From positions 25,860,001-25,924,000 of the forward strand of contig CM028889.1 in the NCBI GenBank assembly GCA_016801885.1: a stretch of DNA of 64,000 nucleotides, written 5' to 3'. This document shows, one piece after another, positions 25,570 to 35,120 of this stretch (the first letter of the stretch is position 1; each line of letters opens with the position of its first letter). The position numbers and the translations under genes were made by a program. The notes under the pieces were generated by a model. The model made no database searches, was not told the DNA's origin, and saw only the letters and a program-made list of their open reading frames with translations. This stretch comes from Toxotes chatareus (lineage: Eukaryota; Chordata; Actinopteri; Toxotidae).

Positions 25570-28500
25570 ACTGTCAAAATGTTGCCTCCAGTAGTTCGGA
25601 AAATAGTAAACTTTGTATTGGATTAAGAGATGCTGAAAGATAATCATGATTATTAATATTATGATGTAAGTACATACATCTTGAATGTTTTTAAGTCCTG
25701 TGTGAAGTCAGACCTGAATATTTATCTGTAAGGAAAAAGTTTTCATCTAACGATTTTCCTTCATGTTGTTTACCTGCCTGTGTAGGAAATGGCACATTGA
25801 TAGGAGCGTCAGCCAACGTTGTGTGTGCAGGACTTGCTGAGCAACATGGCTACGGCTTTTCCTTTGTGGAGTTCTTCAGGTGAGACCCCCCTCCCCCTCC
25901 CCCCCAACAGCACTAACATAACCTATAAAACAGTCCAAAATTAGAAATAGGTCATAAACACCATGTTTCAAAATCTGGCTCCCAGATTTTTTTATTTTTA
26001 TTTTTTCTCTTTGGGTAATATAAGACTTGAGCATTACCCTGGATCCTGTACCACAGACTATTCTGCCTGAAGTGGTACTTACACATTAATGTCCGTCATA
26101 TGTTACAGTAGGAGACGCCAGAAATGTGTGCTGAGCTGCCTCAGAACATTTATAAAAAAGCCACAAGAATCACAGCTCAGGGCTTTTATCTATCAAATGT
26201 GTCAAAGTAGGAAATCCCTCCTGTCCAGAACGTCTCAGAGTGTTGTTTTGGTTCTACTTTTAGGATTAGAAGTAAAAGCAGTTTATGAACCTTCCTACAG
26301 CAAGAAATCTCATTTTCTTGGCCTTTGATCGTGTTTATGTGCCTCAAAGATGTGTGTGTGACACGGGTCCTCACTGAGAATGAACTATGTCCTCTGCATA
26401 ATGAAGGACATCTCAGATTAATTACAGCAGGTACATTTTAATATAGGGTCTTATATCTGGCTAATTAATATTGTCTATTCATTTATTTGATTTCAAATAA
26501 TAACAGTGTATTAATATTTGAGATATTTGTTCATATTGTGCATTTCCCAAGACTGAGTAACATTACAGAAATAAATATCCTCACATGCAGTGAACATAAA
26601 AGGGCTGAAGCTGAAAGGGGAAATGAACAGTGGGAAAAAAAAAAAAAGATTAGACGACAGCCAGTAAGAGTTTTCATCATCGCGGTGTAAGCTGGTGCAA
26701 TGTGTGCGAGACCTGGCACTATTATTGGGTGTAAGACGAGGTGGTGGTTGGACGAGGCTGATAGGATAATTTCATGCAGCTGAGTCAAATGACCTACTAT
26801 CTTCAATTCCACATAGGCTGCTGTTATATTTAAGCCGTGTGAGTGTCTTACCAATATTTATTAATAGTCTAAATGGCATATTTGTAAATATGAGTTTTAC
26901 TAAATGTTGTCATATTTTGCATACATGTAACCAGGGCATGTTACCAAGTTATTTGCCTATACACATAAAGCGCACATATAAGGCATGTTCATTAAAAAGC
27001 AGTGCTATTTTCTACATTTTGAATTTTACCAGTTTAATATTTCTACAAACCATCAGCCTAATTTCTATTTTGCAGCTGAGTGTTGTAAAGCATTGACGTC
27101 AGTCCTGCTCTTTGCTGAAAGTAAGTGTAGGAGGTCTGGTTGATAAACATGGGCTCTGTTCATTGAGTTGTATTTGTGCAGACACCTGTGTCATCTGGCA
27201 GAGGTTGCTCAGCTTGTCGAGGGGCCGTCCTGGAATTCTGGGTACTGGCACGTTTGGTGTATTTGTCTGAGCAGAACCAGGTTTTTTTAAGGGTTTCCAC
27301 ACGACCTTGCTTGGGATTTATACAGCAGTGAAATAACTCCAGGAAACAGCCTGGCAGACACGAGTGTATGTCATCTGCTCTGGGCAGGGATTCTAGTTTG
27401 TGTCCTCTCCAGTGACACTGTGAGGACACAGATATTTTTTTTTTTACTATACCGAGTGTGGAAGAACTCAGACTGTGACGATATGTGCTCATGGTCGACA
27501 GAAAAAAGTCTGATACGAGTCATAAAAAAAAGAAAAAACGTGGCTGATTGAATTGATACTGAGTAAAGGACTCGTGGAGAGCTTGATTTGAGAACCCTCT
27601 GCTGTTAAAGAACCAAGTGAATGACGAAGAAAAAGTCATTACATCTCAAGTAGAGATGCTAAGTAGGCAGGCTTCCACGTTGCCACCTGTTCACTAATAA
27701 TGTTCATTCTTTGCACTGTGCTTGTTGGAGAAGTGGAAGTGGTCAGTGATATTGGAAAAAAAAAAAGATGAATATGAGTCTGATTAGACTTAATATGCAG
27801 TTACTCTGAAATAACACGTCATTTGTGTGTCCTGATGAACAGAGATGGAGCGAGAACATTTGCAGTTTTGTTCTGTAACAGATTATATATGAGTTGGTGA
27901 GTTGAATGTGTGCAGGTGGGATTTACATGAATCTCTGCTTTGTGCACAGGTATTCTTTGGCAACATGGCCGCTGCGCACTGTAACACTTAAATTACACCT
28001 TAAATAATTTAAGGCAGTGTCTGCGGCTGTGCCAGCACTCCGTAGATCTCTGTCACCTGATGTACATCAGAGAGCCGCGCGCTGAGAGTCAAGGTTACCA
28101 CAAAACATTTCTACTGGAGCGAGGGACAGGGACTGATCACTGCTGTCAGTTTAATGGAGAGTCCTGACACTTACATGGGTGACCTGTCGTTGGTCTGTTT
28201 ATATTCTTTGCTTTTTTAGACATGCTAGTAACATGACTCTCTTATGATGGCTCCATTAGGGTTTGGCCCATCTTTCTTAGAGGAGCAGAGGACAGCGGGA
28301 GGTAGTGAGACTGTGGCTGGTGAAAGAAAAGAATAATTGCGGGTGAAATTTCCCAGTTACCTGTTCATTGTTGATTTCTTGACACCTTCTCAGTCTGCAT
28401 TGAGATAACCGATGGAGAATGTCGTCAGAGTTGTTCTGTGTTGTTGAAGCAGGTAAGGACAGTCGGCCAGCTCTGCCTCTCTCACACCGTAGCTGTGTTT

Positions 28501-31500
28501 ACAGTGATTAGATTGAAGCGTTGCTCTCGGCTGAAGCACTGCCAGTAATTGACTGTGTGCTGTAAGGGTCACAGCTGTTCAGAGAGACAGGTGAGGGGCA
28601 GAGGAGTCTGTCTGTGACTGCAGGCAGCTGGGACTGACTGGTGCTCCATCGGAGGGGGTTAAATTCAAGGCGCAGATGAGCCCACAGGGACACAAATGCC
28701 TTTTTGATAGACCATCACAAAGGAAAATGAGAGGCCCCGAATAACTCAGCAATTAGTCGGTATGGCCCCTGTTGCTTCCAGGCCCTGATCAGCCCCCACT
28801 CCTCCATCCACTCACCTGGGGAGCATGGCAGAGCACTCTGTCTGTATGTACCATATATTCCAGGTGGACAGGCTGTGATCACTGCTAGCTGTTGTATGTT
28901 CAGTGAGGAAAGTTTTGTACCTCAACAGGCATTTTTGCAATAATGTTTGATCACTGGTGGAAATATTAATATTACAATAATGACCTGTAATTGTATAGCA
29001 CCAAGTCAAACTATTAACCACCTGGTACAGTAAACAAACAGGCTACAAAACAAATGAAAATAAACAATATGAGTTAATTTAAGAGAGGACCATTATTCAG
29101 TGTCTCACCCAGTGCTGCCTCCTTTGGTCACAACATGTCAGAATGAATATTTCCATTCATGCCGCTCTCTGCAACGTGGACCGGTGCTAGGAACAATGGT
29201 CCCCCTGCGTTAGAGACTACAGCTGGGCTACTTTCATTGGCAAGAAAAATAACATGCACTGTAATCAGGGACAAATCCTTACACACAGCTAAGACTCCTA
29301 CATCTTCTGAGCAGCACAGGTGATATATTCTATACCACTAAATTATGCATTTTGAAGCTTTTACTCCTTATTGAATAGCACAGGTCAAACATTGTCATAG
29401 CAAGCAGTGCTGTCCTGTGTCAAGCTCACCGCCTCCACAGTCAGACAACTGTGTCCCCCGGGTTTATCTAAAGAGTGTCTTTGAGATTGCATCAGGACTT
29501 TCAAAGAGCTCCCATCATGTGCAATTAGATTAATGTGTCAGATCACAAGGTGTGGTGGGAACGTTTTAGACAAGGTGAAACGTGTTCCCCCTCCGTGCTG
29601 TACTGTGGCAACTCTTTCCTCTGTCCTCTGTCCCTTCATGCTGTGCCTGTGATGGGGAAATGGGTATTGCTCGGCAGAAAGGGATTCACCCGTGCAGAGG
29701 TGACCTCAGCTCGTCTGAGTCTGATAACAGTTCAGAGACTCTTCGCTCCGTCCATCCTCAGTGGACGGTTATTTCGCAGTCACAGCGGTCTCCTGATAAT
29801 GGCTTATTTAGAGGCTTCGACCCTGTGAGAGCACATTTCCCGTTTTTATATATTATATGTATTTAGAGTATAATTTAAATGCCAGTATATGTGACATTGG
29901 CAGAAAGAGTTAAATAAGCTCAGAGGCACACTATGGAATGAACTGTATTCCCCCACGAGAGATCAGTATACACACCACTGAGCTGTTGTGACCTGATGTT
30001 TTCTTTTCAGCAGCACCACTTAGCAAAGAAGGTGTAACAATCAAAGCCTGAACCTGATGTGGCTGCAGGCTGTGTTCCTGATCAGCCTTTCAGGTGATCA
30101 TTCCTTCACATGACGGCTTATTTGACCATTGAGGATCGTATCAGACATGTCACTTGCATCCATGATGATCTAAGGTTAGCTGGGGAAGCTGGCCAGGGAG
30201 AAGTGCCTCGCAGTGGTGATGGACTGAGTGAATTTTAGAACTGAACCATGGCGATGGATGAAAGTCCAGAGAGGGAGCATGTAGAGAGTAAACAGGAGAG
30301 GGTGTCAGTGGCAGAGAGCCGTTCATGCAGATTAACTGTCAATCAGTAACATATGACTTGAGCAAGGGGACGGCAGTACTGGTCAGCACAGGTGGAAACA
30401 GACTTCTGCATTTCATTCTTAATGTTAAGCTGAACTAAGCAGGTGCTTGCGGTAGCTTTGTATTTACCTTGCAGACATGGGAGTAGTATTGATCTTTTTA
30501 TCCAACTCTTGGCAGGAAAGCAAATAACTTTTCTTTTTAGCTCGAACATTTAAATTCTTCCAAACCCCAACCTCATGTTGTTATTACCAGAATTACTGTG
30601 AATGTGGTAATTCACTGACAATCGTCTCAGTGTTCACAGGAGCCGCAGTATGTTAAGAGCAGGTCCTGTGATCAAAGGACAGACCGATAAACGTAAAGGA
30701 AGTGAATGGACATGTCAACCTTTACCTGTTATTTTTGTTGAACGTTTTATTTGTTGAAGGTTTTCCTCACAGTTCACGTTTCCCTGATTAAACCAAAATA
30801 AAAATTATAATCACTCTGACCTTTGAAACTCAGTTCAGCTGGCTACTGAAAAAAGTTTGACTGCGTTACAATTTAAATGCAGCGCCACACCGTACTGAAA
30901 TCATTATTAATGAGCTTAAGTGCTTGTCTAGCCTCATTAATCCTTAGTTCAAGTACATATTTGACATTTCCACATGCATGCTAAATGGAAACGGCCTAAT
31001 TTTATTCATCTGAATGAAGAAATAGTTGTAGCAATAAAGAGAAATATGTTGACACACAATTATCAGACAGCGCTCACACACTGGACTTTTCTGGACTTCC
31101 TGTGCTTTTTTAGCTTCTTCAGTGCAGAGGATTCGATTAATGGAGCACTGTGAAGGGTCATCTTAAAATGGGGCTTAGAAATGGCTTATGATTCAGACGA
31201 CCTTATGTAAGAGAGAGAGAGCATATACAATAGGTCAAGAGCTGCTAACTCTTTCCATCTCTCTCCATAAGGAAGCACAAAATGCACATGAAGAGTAAAA
31301 GATGACAGTCCTCTGTCGTTTTCTGTATTCCTGAGGATTTGTCTTTTCAAAGCGTTTACTAAACCCACTGTTCTTTGCTTTTGTTTTTCATTTCTGGTGT
31401 TGATATTTGATTTGACAGTTCTTGTAAATAATGCAGTGTAACAAAGGATCGCTGTGATTACTAGTTAGAGCTCTGCATCAAATACTGAAACCCTCACTTT

Positions 31501-34098
31501 TCTGCAAAATATCAAACCGTCCAGACATTTAACTTTGTCCACTCGTCCAAAAAATCTTGAATAAGTAACCAACGTAAGACAGTCTTCACTGGTCTCATGA
31601 GGGATCTTTAATTAGTCAAAGTTCATAATTTCATTCCAGTTAATGTCAGTAGCTTTGTCACCTGTGATCAGACCTTCTGAGGCTTTGATGCAGATTCATT
31701 CCTGGGGGGCGAACCTACACCTCACAGCCCCTCAAATACTGAATGAACATCGATGTTAACCGAACCAAAATACTCGTCTCAGGCCTTGAGATACTTGAGA
31801 AGTAATCACGCCCAGGTGAACAGAAAACATCAGCACAACATCTGGCCTGTGCGCGTGCCACAGCGGTTACTGTAATGAAATACATGTCAGTCACTATGTC
31901 AGCTGGTCAAACCACATTTACACCAAGTGGAATATAGAGTTGTGTTTCAGTTTGCGCTCACCCTGTTGTAATCGTGCTTCATCATCATAATAATTGGCCA
32001 TGTGTTAGAAATAACCAGCTCTTATCATTTTCTGTTAATCTCAATCGGGAGATTAGCACGTCAGATAAGCAGTGATGTGAATCATCGTCAGTGTGAGGTA
32101 TGGCAGCAGTCGGTATTTTCATGGACTCGGCTTCACATCTCACACTGTACCATTACACTAGTGGGCAGCATCTGCTCTAAATGGTATTTTAACGATATGG
32201 CGGCTCTGAATTTTTCAGCAGGGGTGAAACTATAGTTTTAATTAGTCCTTTGCTGCTTTCACACCAACTACACATGTATTTTCTTTTTTTCTGTCTCTGT
32301 CCTGTGAAACCGATCTGTGTCACAGACTGGGGGCAAACAGATCTCTGGCCCTCGGAGCAGCCATGTGTCCATATAGGCCATGGTACGCGTCCAAACGACA
32401 AACCATCTGCAGATCTGGAGTCATCGAAGTACACATTTGAAATTGATGATACTAATTCAGGAATGAAAACTAGGAGAGCAGTGTGTCCTCCTGCCTGCTT
32501 CGTTTTACATGGTTTCTGCCTCTTTAATGGCAGCGATCGCTGCTGTTGCACCATGAAGCCAAATCTAAATTCCTGTTGTCACAGTGAAAATTCTCTGACC
32601 TTTAAAAGGCCAGGCAATGTCACCGTTTCCTGAGGCCTCACAAACTTTGGCCTGTCACAGGTGCCCAGCTTTGGACTGGTCAGCTGTTGGCGTACTTTGG
32701 CGAACTCAGATTCTTTCGACAAACATGATATGATTTCATTCGGCTAACCTTGCATGTCGTTGGGCCTGTCTCAGAGCAGCAGAAAGTTCAGCGGGAAGGA
32801 AAAAAGTTTGTGTGCAGGCTCAGGTGTCCTGGAGCTAGACTCTGAATTTGTACCAGCTCCATCCAGACTGTGCAGCTCTGACCTCCCTGTGCAGTGGGCT
32901 GAGTGAAGAGGGAGTTACCCTGTGGGGCTCGGGACAGCGTCACACATCAGCACAAGAATCAGCTGTTCTGACTAAGAAAGTTGGCAGTAACAGGAGTTAC
33001 ACACTGCAGAGCTTTGACAGTAAAAGAACAAGAGGCTGAAGAGTGGAAAGATTTGCTGATCACATATTCTTCTGACTAAGACATAAAACAGCTGTTCATA
33101 AAGGCCAGATCAGCTGTGTGCAGACAGCTAACTGATTCATCATTCAGTGCTGCTCCACTTGTTTATTCTCCAGTGTCATTAACAAATTGTCCAATTAGGG
33201 AAATGAGAGAACAGCAGTGAATCTTTATTATGCTTTAAAGTTTAATCGGAGACTCGTGATCCAGAGAAAGAATCAATGGAAAAAAAGGAAGAAGAAGAAT
33301 CAGCGTGTGGTTGGTTTCCTGCTTCATTCAAGAGACAAAATCATAATTGTATTTTTATTTTGACAGATTTTTTTTTCTGCTAAAAGTCAGTTGCAGTAAA
33401 TGCTCTCAGGTTGTATCATTATAGTTGACCTGCTCACGCCTCCCATACACCGAATGCTTGTGATAGTTGCAGATGGAAGCTGTGACATCGGCCTAATCAA
33501 ACATTTATTCATGACCAGCACTGAGGACAAGCTGCTCCAGGCAGTTAGCTCCGTTTGTCTGATGCTGAAATGTATTCGAATGGATCTGGAATCACACGTT
33601 TGGGCTGTTAAACCATCTGATTATTGATGATCATATTATACAGAATGAAATGTAAAACCAGCGGCTTTGCTGGGAAAGTACACAGCACACTACACAAATC
33701 TGAAACAGCTGGAAAATGTTAAGTAAAGATAATGTTAGTGAACAAGCTACAACATTACAAAACCACTAGTATGGCACAATAAATCCATAATATGTTCTGA
33801 AATGAAAAAGTCCAGAACGTTAGCATGCTGCACATGCCCACAGTCACATGTTAACACGTGATATTTATCATGTATGACTCTGGACCATATGGACCGTGTG
33901 TCTCCCTAAACTCATTGTTTGCCCCATTATTGGTCATTTTGCTTCATTTTAGAAAACTCTGTCAGTGAGAGTAAAATGTTAGCTCATGACGGTCTCCCTT
34001 CCTCTCACAGGTTAGGATTCCCCATGATGATAATGACATGCATGATCGGCATGTGCTACCTGCTAGCCACCCACGTCGGACTCGGATGGAACATGTAA
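1..34098 (+). CDS. oca2: oca2, melanosomal P protein (23 coding exons, 5' partial)
   Basis: OCA2 is a multi-pass melanosome membrane protein needed for melanin synthesis; it supports a chloride conductance that raises melanosomal pH. The 23 exons listed separately join in phase to 814 visible residues (human protein 838), ending at TAA 34096-34098; the start codon lies left of base 1. Visible hallmarks in order: an acidic dileucine motif (ERSPLL) near residue 70; a first membrane span at about 150-175; a luminal loop with NLT and NWT glycosylation sequons; then the transporter core with two related halves. The first half carries DNVTT and GDPPN, the second DNIPFTATM and GGNGTLIGASAN, as in ArsB/DASS-type carriers. 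Exon boundaries fit the human gene as I remember it. All introns are GT-AG. No internal stop or frameshift was seen, so the gene looks functional. The promoter and first non-coding exon are outside the window. Identity is very secure from protein similarity recalled along its whole length. Confidence 0.97.
152..3135 (+). other. oca2: oca2 intron 1 of the visible series
   Basis: A 3-kb intron with donor GTATGA and acceptor TTTTTTCCAG. I see no exon or RNA gene in it. The short stretch TGCCCCCAAGTGGCCAAAAA near 1888-1907 resembles a motif common in dispersed teleost repeats. A poly-T run lies near 2664-2676 and another just before the acceptor region (about 3090-3102). Confidence 0.6.
3136..3231 (+). 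CDS. oca2: oca2 exon with acidic dileucine sorting motif
   Basis: This 96-nt exon is bounded by TTTTCCAG and GTGAGT. It encodes a cytosolic segment ending NLTERSPLLRFSQDD. ERSPLL fits the [D/E]xxxL[L/I] adaptor-binding motif and aligns with human ENTPLL, which is known to help sort OCA2 to melanosomes. The phase (one leading base, two trailing bases) matches both neighbouring exons. Confidence 0.93.
3930..4127 (+). CDS. oca2: oca2 exon, cytosolic N-terminal domain
   Basis: This 198-nt exon (acceptor TTTCCCAG, donor GTGAGA) encodes the region with EEPWDNSFLDLERRYRLGSE. It aligns with human [20 protein letters not shown]. A serine-rich stretch (SLSLSRSSSSEK) follows. No membrane span is present. 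The exon leaves AG to be completed by the next exon as arginine. Confidence 0.95.
4502..4559 (+). CDS. oca2: oca2 exon, start of first membrane span
   Basis: This 58-nt exon (acceptor TTTTTCAG, donor GTAAGT) encodes CCFKVSKIATIFTIVVLCS after a split arginine codon. It is the first half of the first hydrophobic segment and aligns with human CVQWLKVMGLFAFVVLCS. It ends in phase 0. Confidence 0.95.
4825..4897 (+). CDS. oca2: oca2 exon, end of first membrane span and luminal turn
   Basis: This 73-nt exon encodes LFFSMYPDRDNPWRMLAVSS and TDSF, then one base of a serine codon. It aligns with human [20 protein letters not shown]. The donor is GTATCC, a weak match to consensus, but it is the only GT that joins the next exon in frame (to give FSMNLTD). 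Confidence 0.9.
5422..5579 (+). CDS. oca2: oca2 exon, luminal loop
   Basis: This 158-nt exon (acceptor CGTCCCACAG, donor GTGGGA) encodes the luminal loop between the first two membrane spans. It contains an NLT glycosylation sequon and ends in RRRRTQQ. The equivalent human segment ends WRRPQQ. It ends in phase 0. Confidence 0.92.
5680..5762 (+). CDS. oca2: oca2 exon, luminal loop with NWT sequon
   Basis: This 83-nt exon begins VIHNWTIPLHSERSDQILM, aligning with human VTHNWTVYLNPRRSEHSVM. NWT is a conserved N-glycosylation sequon. The donor GTACTC is weak. The trailing AG pairs with T of the next exon to give serine. Confidence 0.94.
6091..6244 (+). CDS. oca2: oca2 exon, end of luminal loop and second membrane span
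   Basis: This 154-nt exon (acceptor CCGCACAG, donor GTAAAT) encodes the end of the luminal domain and then VAIAGIILAGVYVLIIFE, a membrane span. It is almost identical to human VTIATAILAGVYALIIFE. Confidence 0.96.
6375..6478. repeat. dispersed MITE-like repeat, copy 1
   Basis: The segment containing AGTGGGACACTTTAAT and ATTACACCTGTGCTTTTCCT recurs in two other places in this window (9885-10021 and 38197-38245). The best-shared core is TGTGCTTTTCCTAC followed by TGACAAGT. The second copy has inverted ends, which suggests a short non-autonomous DNA element. The family name is unknown to me. Confidence 0.5.
9172..9204. repeat. GT/GA simple repeat
   Basis: A run of GTGTGTGTGTGTG is followed by GAGAGTGAGAGAGTGAGTGAGA just upstream of an oca2 exon. 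It is a simple low-complexity tract inside an intron. Confidence 0.85.
9293..9364 (+). CDS. oca2: oca2 exon, third membrane span
   Basis: This 72-nt exon (acceptor ATTTCCAG, donor GTAAGT) encodes [20 protein letters not shown] followed by VIGD. It matches human residue for residue as far as I recall. It is phase 0 at both ends. Confidence 0.98.
9885..10021. mobile_element. inverted-repeat (MITE-like) element in oca2 intron, copy 2
   Basis: The left end AGGGAAAGCACAGGT (9885-9899) is the reverse complement, with one mismatch, of the right end ACCTGTGCTTTTCCT (10007-10021). Inner bases continue the partial palindrome. The right half resembles the copies at 6375 and 38197. A 137-bp element with inverted ends and no coding capacity fits a non-autonomous DNA transposon or foldback element. 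Confidence 0.6.
10303..10368 (+). CDS. oca2: oca2 exon (RPSLVTVVEWIDYE...)
   Basis: This 66-nt exon (acceptor TCCCACAG, donor GTGAGA) encodes RPSLVTVVEWIDYETLALLF and GM. It corresponds to human [20 protein letters not shown]. It is part of the first half of the transporter core and is phase 0 at both ends. Confidence 0.98.
11039..11095 (+). CDS. oca2: oca2 exon (MVLVAIFSETGFFDYCAVK)
   Basis: This 57-nt exon (acceptor TCTTACAG, donor GTGAGT) encodes MVLVAIFSETGFFDYCAVK, nearly identical to human MILVAIFSETGFFDYCAVK. The SETGFFDY stretch is typical of this superfamily. It is phase 0 at both ends. Confidence 0.98.
11971..12095 (+). CDS. oca2: oca2 exon with DNVTT motif
   Basis: This 125-nt exon (acceptor CCCTTCAG, donor GTTCGT, weak) encodes AYQLSRGRVWPMIIILCLIA and then LSAFLDNVTTMMLFTPVTI. 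The DNVTT turn is the first-half substrate-region motif of the family, matched in the second half by DNIPFTATM. The trailing AG joins G of the next exon. Confidence 0.98.
12882..13020 (+). CDS. oca2: oca2 exon with GDPPN motif
   Basis: This 139-nt exon (acceptor TTTTGCAG, donor GTAGGC) encodes LCEVLNLDPRHVLIAEVIFT and then NIGGAATAVGDPPNVIIVSN. GGAATAxGDPPN is the conserved re-entrant/loop motif of the first transporter half. It ends in phase 0. Confidence 0.98.
13021..16559 (+). other. oca2: oca2 3.5-kb intron, nothing recognised
   Basis: I see no exon, RNA gene or clear transposon here. A TTTG-rich simple stretch lies near 14959-14999. Short overlapping open frames on both strands (14695-14955, 15012-15272) have no recognisable content. 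Confidence 0.5.
16560..16692 (+). CDS. oca2: oca2 exon, membrane span before the central loop
   Basis: This 133-nt exon (acceptor CTCTTGCAG, donor GTGAGT) encodes GIDFASFTGYMFLGICLVLF and ends WNKKLYNKESIEIV plus one base. It aligns with human [20 protein letters not shown] and WNRKLYNKEPSEIV. Confidence 0.97.
16693..18145 (+). other. oca2: oca2 1.45-kb intron, nothing recognised
   Basis: An ordinary intron with donor GTGAGT and acceptor ACTGCAG. Apart from short T-runs (for example near 17117 and 17770) I see no repeat or exon. Open frames at 17260-17533 and 17832-18137 lack recognisable content. Confidence 0.5.
18146..18293 (+). CDS. oca2: oca2 exon, large central cytosolic loop
   Basis: This 148-nt exon (acceptor ACTGCAG, donor GTTAAG) encodes LKHEILVWRQTAQRINPASR and EETAVKCLLMQKVLNLESLL, a charged cytosolic segment. 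Human has [20 protein letters not shown] at the same place. The split GAA codon joins it to the previous exon. Confidence 0.97.
18713..18770 (+). CDS. oca2: oca2 exon (QISQEDKNWEQNIQELQKK)
   Basis: This 58-nt exon (acceptor CCAAACAG, donor GTAAGC) encodes QISQEDKNWEQNIQELQKK, the end of the central cytosolic loop. It is nearly identical to human QISQEDKNWETNIQELQKK. Confidence 0.97.
18954..19062 (+). CDS. oca2: oca2 exon, membrane span opening the second half
   Basis: This 109-nt exon (acceptor CTCCACAG, donor GTAAGC) encodes HRITDKVLLVKCVSVLGVVI followed by FMFFLNSFVPSIHLDL and one base of glycine. It aligns with human FMFFLNSFVPGIHLDLG. Confidence 0.98.
19063..22726 (+). other. oca2: oca2 3.7-kb intron with GA repeat
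   Basis: No exon is recognised. The intron contains a long GA/purine tract (19575-19662) and T/A runs near 21342-21351. The remaining sequence looks unique. The acceptor is a pyrimidine-rich TTCTTCTTCTCTCTCTCAG. Confidence 0.55.
19575..19662. repeat. GA microsatellite / purine tract
   Basis: Nearly uninterrupted GA dinucleotides are broken in the middle by GAGTGG units (about 19601-19626). This gives roughly 88 bases of pure purine-rich strand with T interruptions. It is a typical intronic microsatellite. Confidence 0.92.
22727..22854 (+). CDS. oca2: oca2 exon (WIAILGALWLLVLAD...)
   Basis: This 128-nt exon (acceptor CTCTCAG, donor GTATTT) encodes WIAILGALWLLVLADIQDFE and IILHRVEWATLLFFAGLFVL. 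It closely matches human [20 protein letters not shown]. It carries two hydrophobic segments of the second transporter half. Confidence 0.98.
23227..23286 (+). CDS. oca2: oca2 exon ([20 protein letters not shown])
   Basis: This 60-nt exon (acceptor TTTTTCAG, donor GTGAGG) encodes [20 protein letters not shown], aligned to human [20 protein letters not shown]. It is phase 0 at both ends. Confidence 0.98.
23287..24101 (+). other. oca2: oca2 815-bp intron with GT microsatellite
   Basis: The intron contains a GT dinucleotide run at about 23510-23540. I see no other structure in it. Confidence 0.6.
23510..23540. repeat. GT microsatellite
   Basis: About 15 uninterrupted GT units inside an oca2 intron. 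Confidence 0.93.
24102..24206 (+). CDS. oca2: oca2 exon with DNIPFTATM motif
   Basis: This 105-nt exon (acceptor CGTTCTCAG, donor GTAAGA) encodes AVPEDQRLAIAIILVMWVSA then LASSLIDNIPFTATM. DNIPFTATM is the second-half counterpart of DNVTT. Human has VPEEQRLIAAIVLVVWVSA. It is phase 0 at both ends. Confidence 0.98.
24898..24991 (+). CDS. oca2: oca2 exon (IPVLINLSQDADVNLPVKPL...)
   Basis: This 94-nt exon (acceptor CTCACAG, donor GTAAGC) encodes IPVLINLSQDADVNLPVKPL and IFALAMGACLGG up to a split glycine codon. It aligns with human [20 protein letters not shown] and ALAFGACLGG. Confidence 0.98.
24992..25785 (+). other. oca2: oca2 794-bp intron with CA microsatellite
   Basis: It holds a GA-rich stretch near 25370-25400 and a CA run at 25534-25567. 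The open frame at 25050-25463 has no recognisable product. Confidence 0.6.
25534..25567. repeat. CA microsatellite
   Basis: About 17 uninterrupted CA units in an oca2 intron. Confidence 0.93.
25786..25879 (+). CDS. oca2: oca2 exon with GNGTLIGASAN motif
   Basis: This 94-nt exon (acceptor CCTGTGTAG, donor GTGAGA) encodes NGTLIGASANVVCAGLAEQH and GYGFSFVEFF. NGTLIGASAN mirrors the GDPPN region of the first half and is a hallmark of this carrier superfamily. Human has AGIAEQHGYGFSFMEFF. Confidence 0.98.
25880..34010 (+). other. oca2: oca2 8.1-kb last intron
   Basis: This is the largest intron of the gene, between the GTGAGA donor at 25880 and CTCTCACAG at 34002-34010. It starts with a C-rich tract (25887-25908) and has poly-A or poly-T runs near 26635, 27437 and 27757. 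No exon, RNA gene or intact transposon was recognised. The overlapping short open frames (for example 27160-27492, 29535-29866, 32189-32633) look like chance. Confidence 0.55.
34011..34098 (+). CDS. oca2: oca2 last coding exon, C-terminal membrane span and stop
   Basis: This exon encodes LGFPMMIMTCMIGMCYLLAT followed by HVGLGWNM and TAA at 34096-34098. It aligns with human [20 protein letters not shown] ending VGWN. One extra methionine follows the conserved GWN end. Confidence 0.97.
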
Positions 34099-34126
34099 CC
34101 CACACCTGCTGTACAGAGCCAAAGAG

Positions 34127-34235
<109 letters not shown>

Positions 34236-34691
34236 TCACTCAGCATTTAGGGTTTCTGCTCACTGTACTGTGATGTATACCCGGATTAACTGATCAGAAT
34301 ACAGGCGATATTAGAAGTATTGACGCCGTAGTGTGCACACCATCAGGGACCAGAGCTGCAGGAGTTTTGACCAAAATTCTCTTAACTTTACAGAAAAAAA
34401 ACACAAACCGGCCCCACTCCACAATGCTGTGCATGGTGCTACTGCCTCAGTGGGTAGAACTGGTGTAAGTGATTCCAGTCCAGTTTGTTCTTTACAAGAA
34501 GCAGCACATCATTTCTGTAGACACGTATTACAGTGATTTGCTTTTAGAGACGTTTAGAACACTGATCATGATTTGTTTTAGGCAAACATTTCACCCATGG
34601 TTTACCAAACTTAGCGGAAGACAAGACCCAGTGAAAGGGATTTTATAAAGGTTCATGTCTAATATTTCTTTGTTGGATTCCCAGATCTAAA

Positions 34692-34697
34692 AATAAA
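34692..34697 (+). terminator. oca2: candidate poly(A) signal of oca2
   Basis: AATAAA inside CTAAAAATAAAAGCACC, about 590 bases after the oca2 stop. It is a canonical hexamer on the right strand, but an earlier or later site could be used. Confidence 0.45.
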
Positions 34698-35120
34698 AGC
34701 ACCATCAATTCAATTTGAAAATTCCAAGTTATTTAATAACAGATGAATTAAAATGTGTAGACTAAACATTGTATACTATCTATTGTACTGTGTACACAGT
34801 GATTCCATGTAAACTCAATGACTTAGCTCAGTTAGCTGTAGTGTAGAAGTTTAATCCTGTAAATATTCTTCCATGAAATGGACAATTTCGTATCATTGTC
34901 CAGTTAAAACTGTTTCCTGTATTTATTGCACAGCCCGACAACCTGAACGTCTTCTGTGTTCGAAGGTGGAAACTCAGACAGAGATCAGCGTGAATAAAGT
35001 TCGTGATGTGTCTGATTTCATTTGGCTCAGTTTGGTTCTGTCATTCTTCATCAGAGGGACGTTCCATTTACTCGTCCTGCGGAGTGATGCTCAGAGGAGC
35101 TGTCTGAAGTCAGAGAAACG

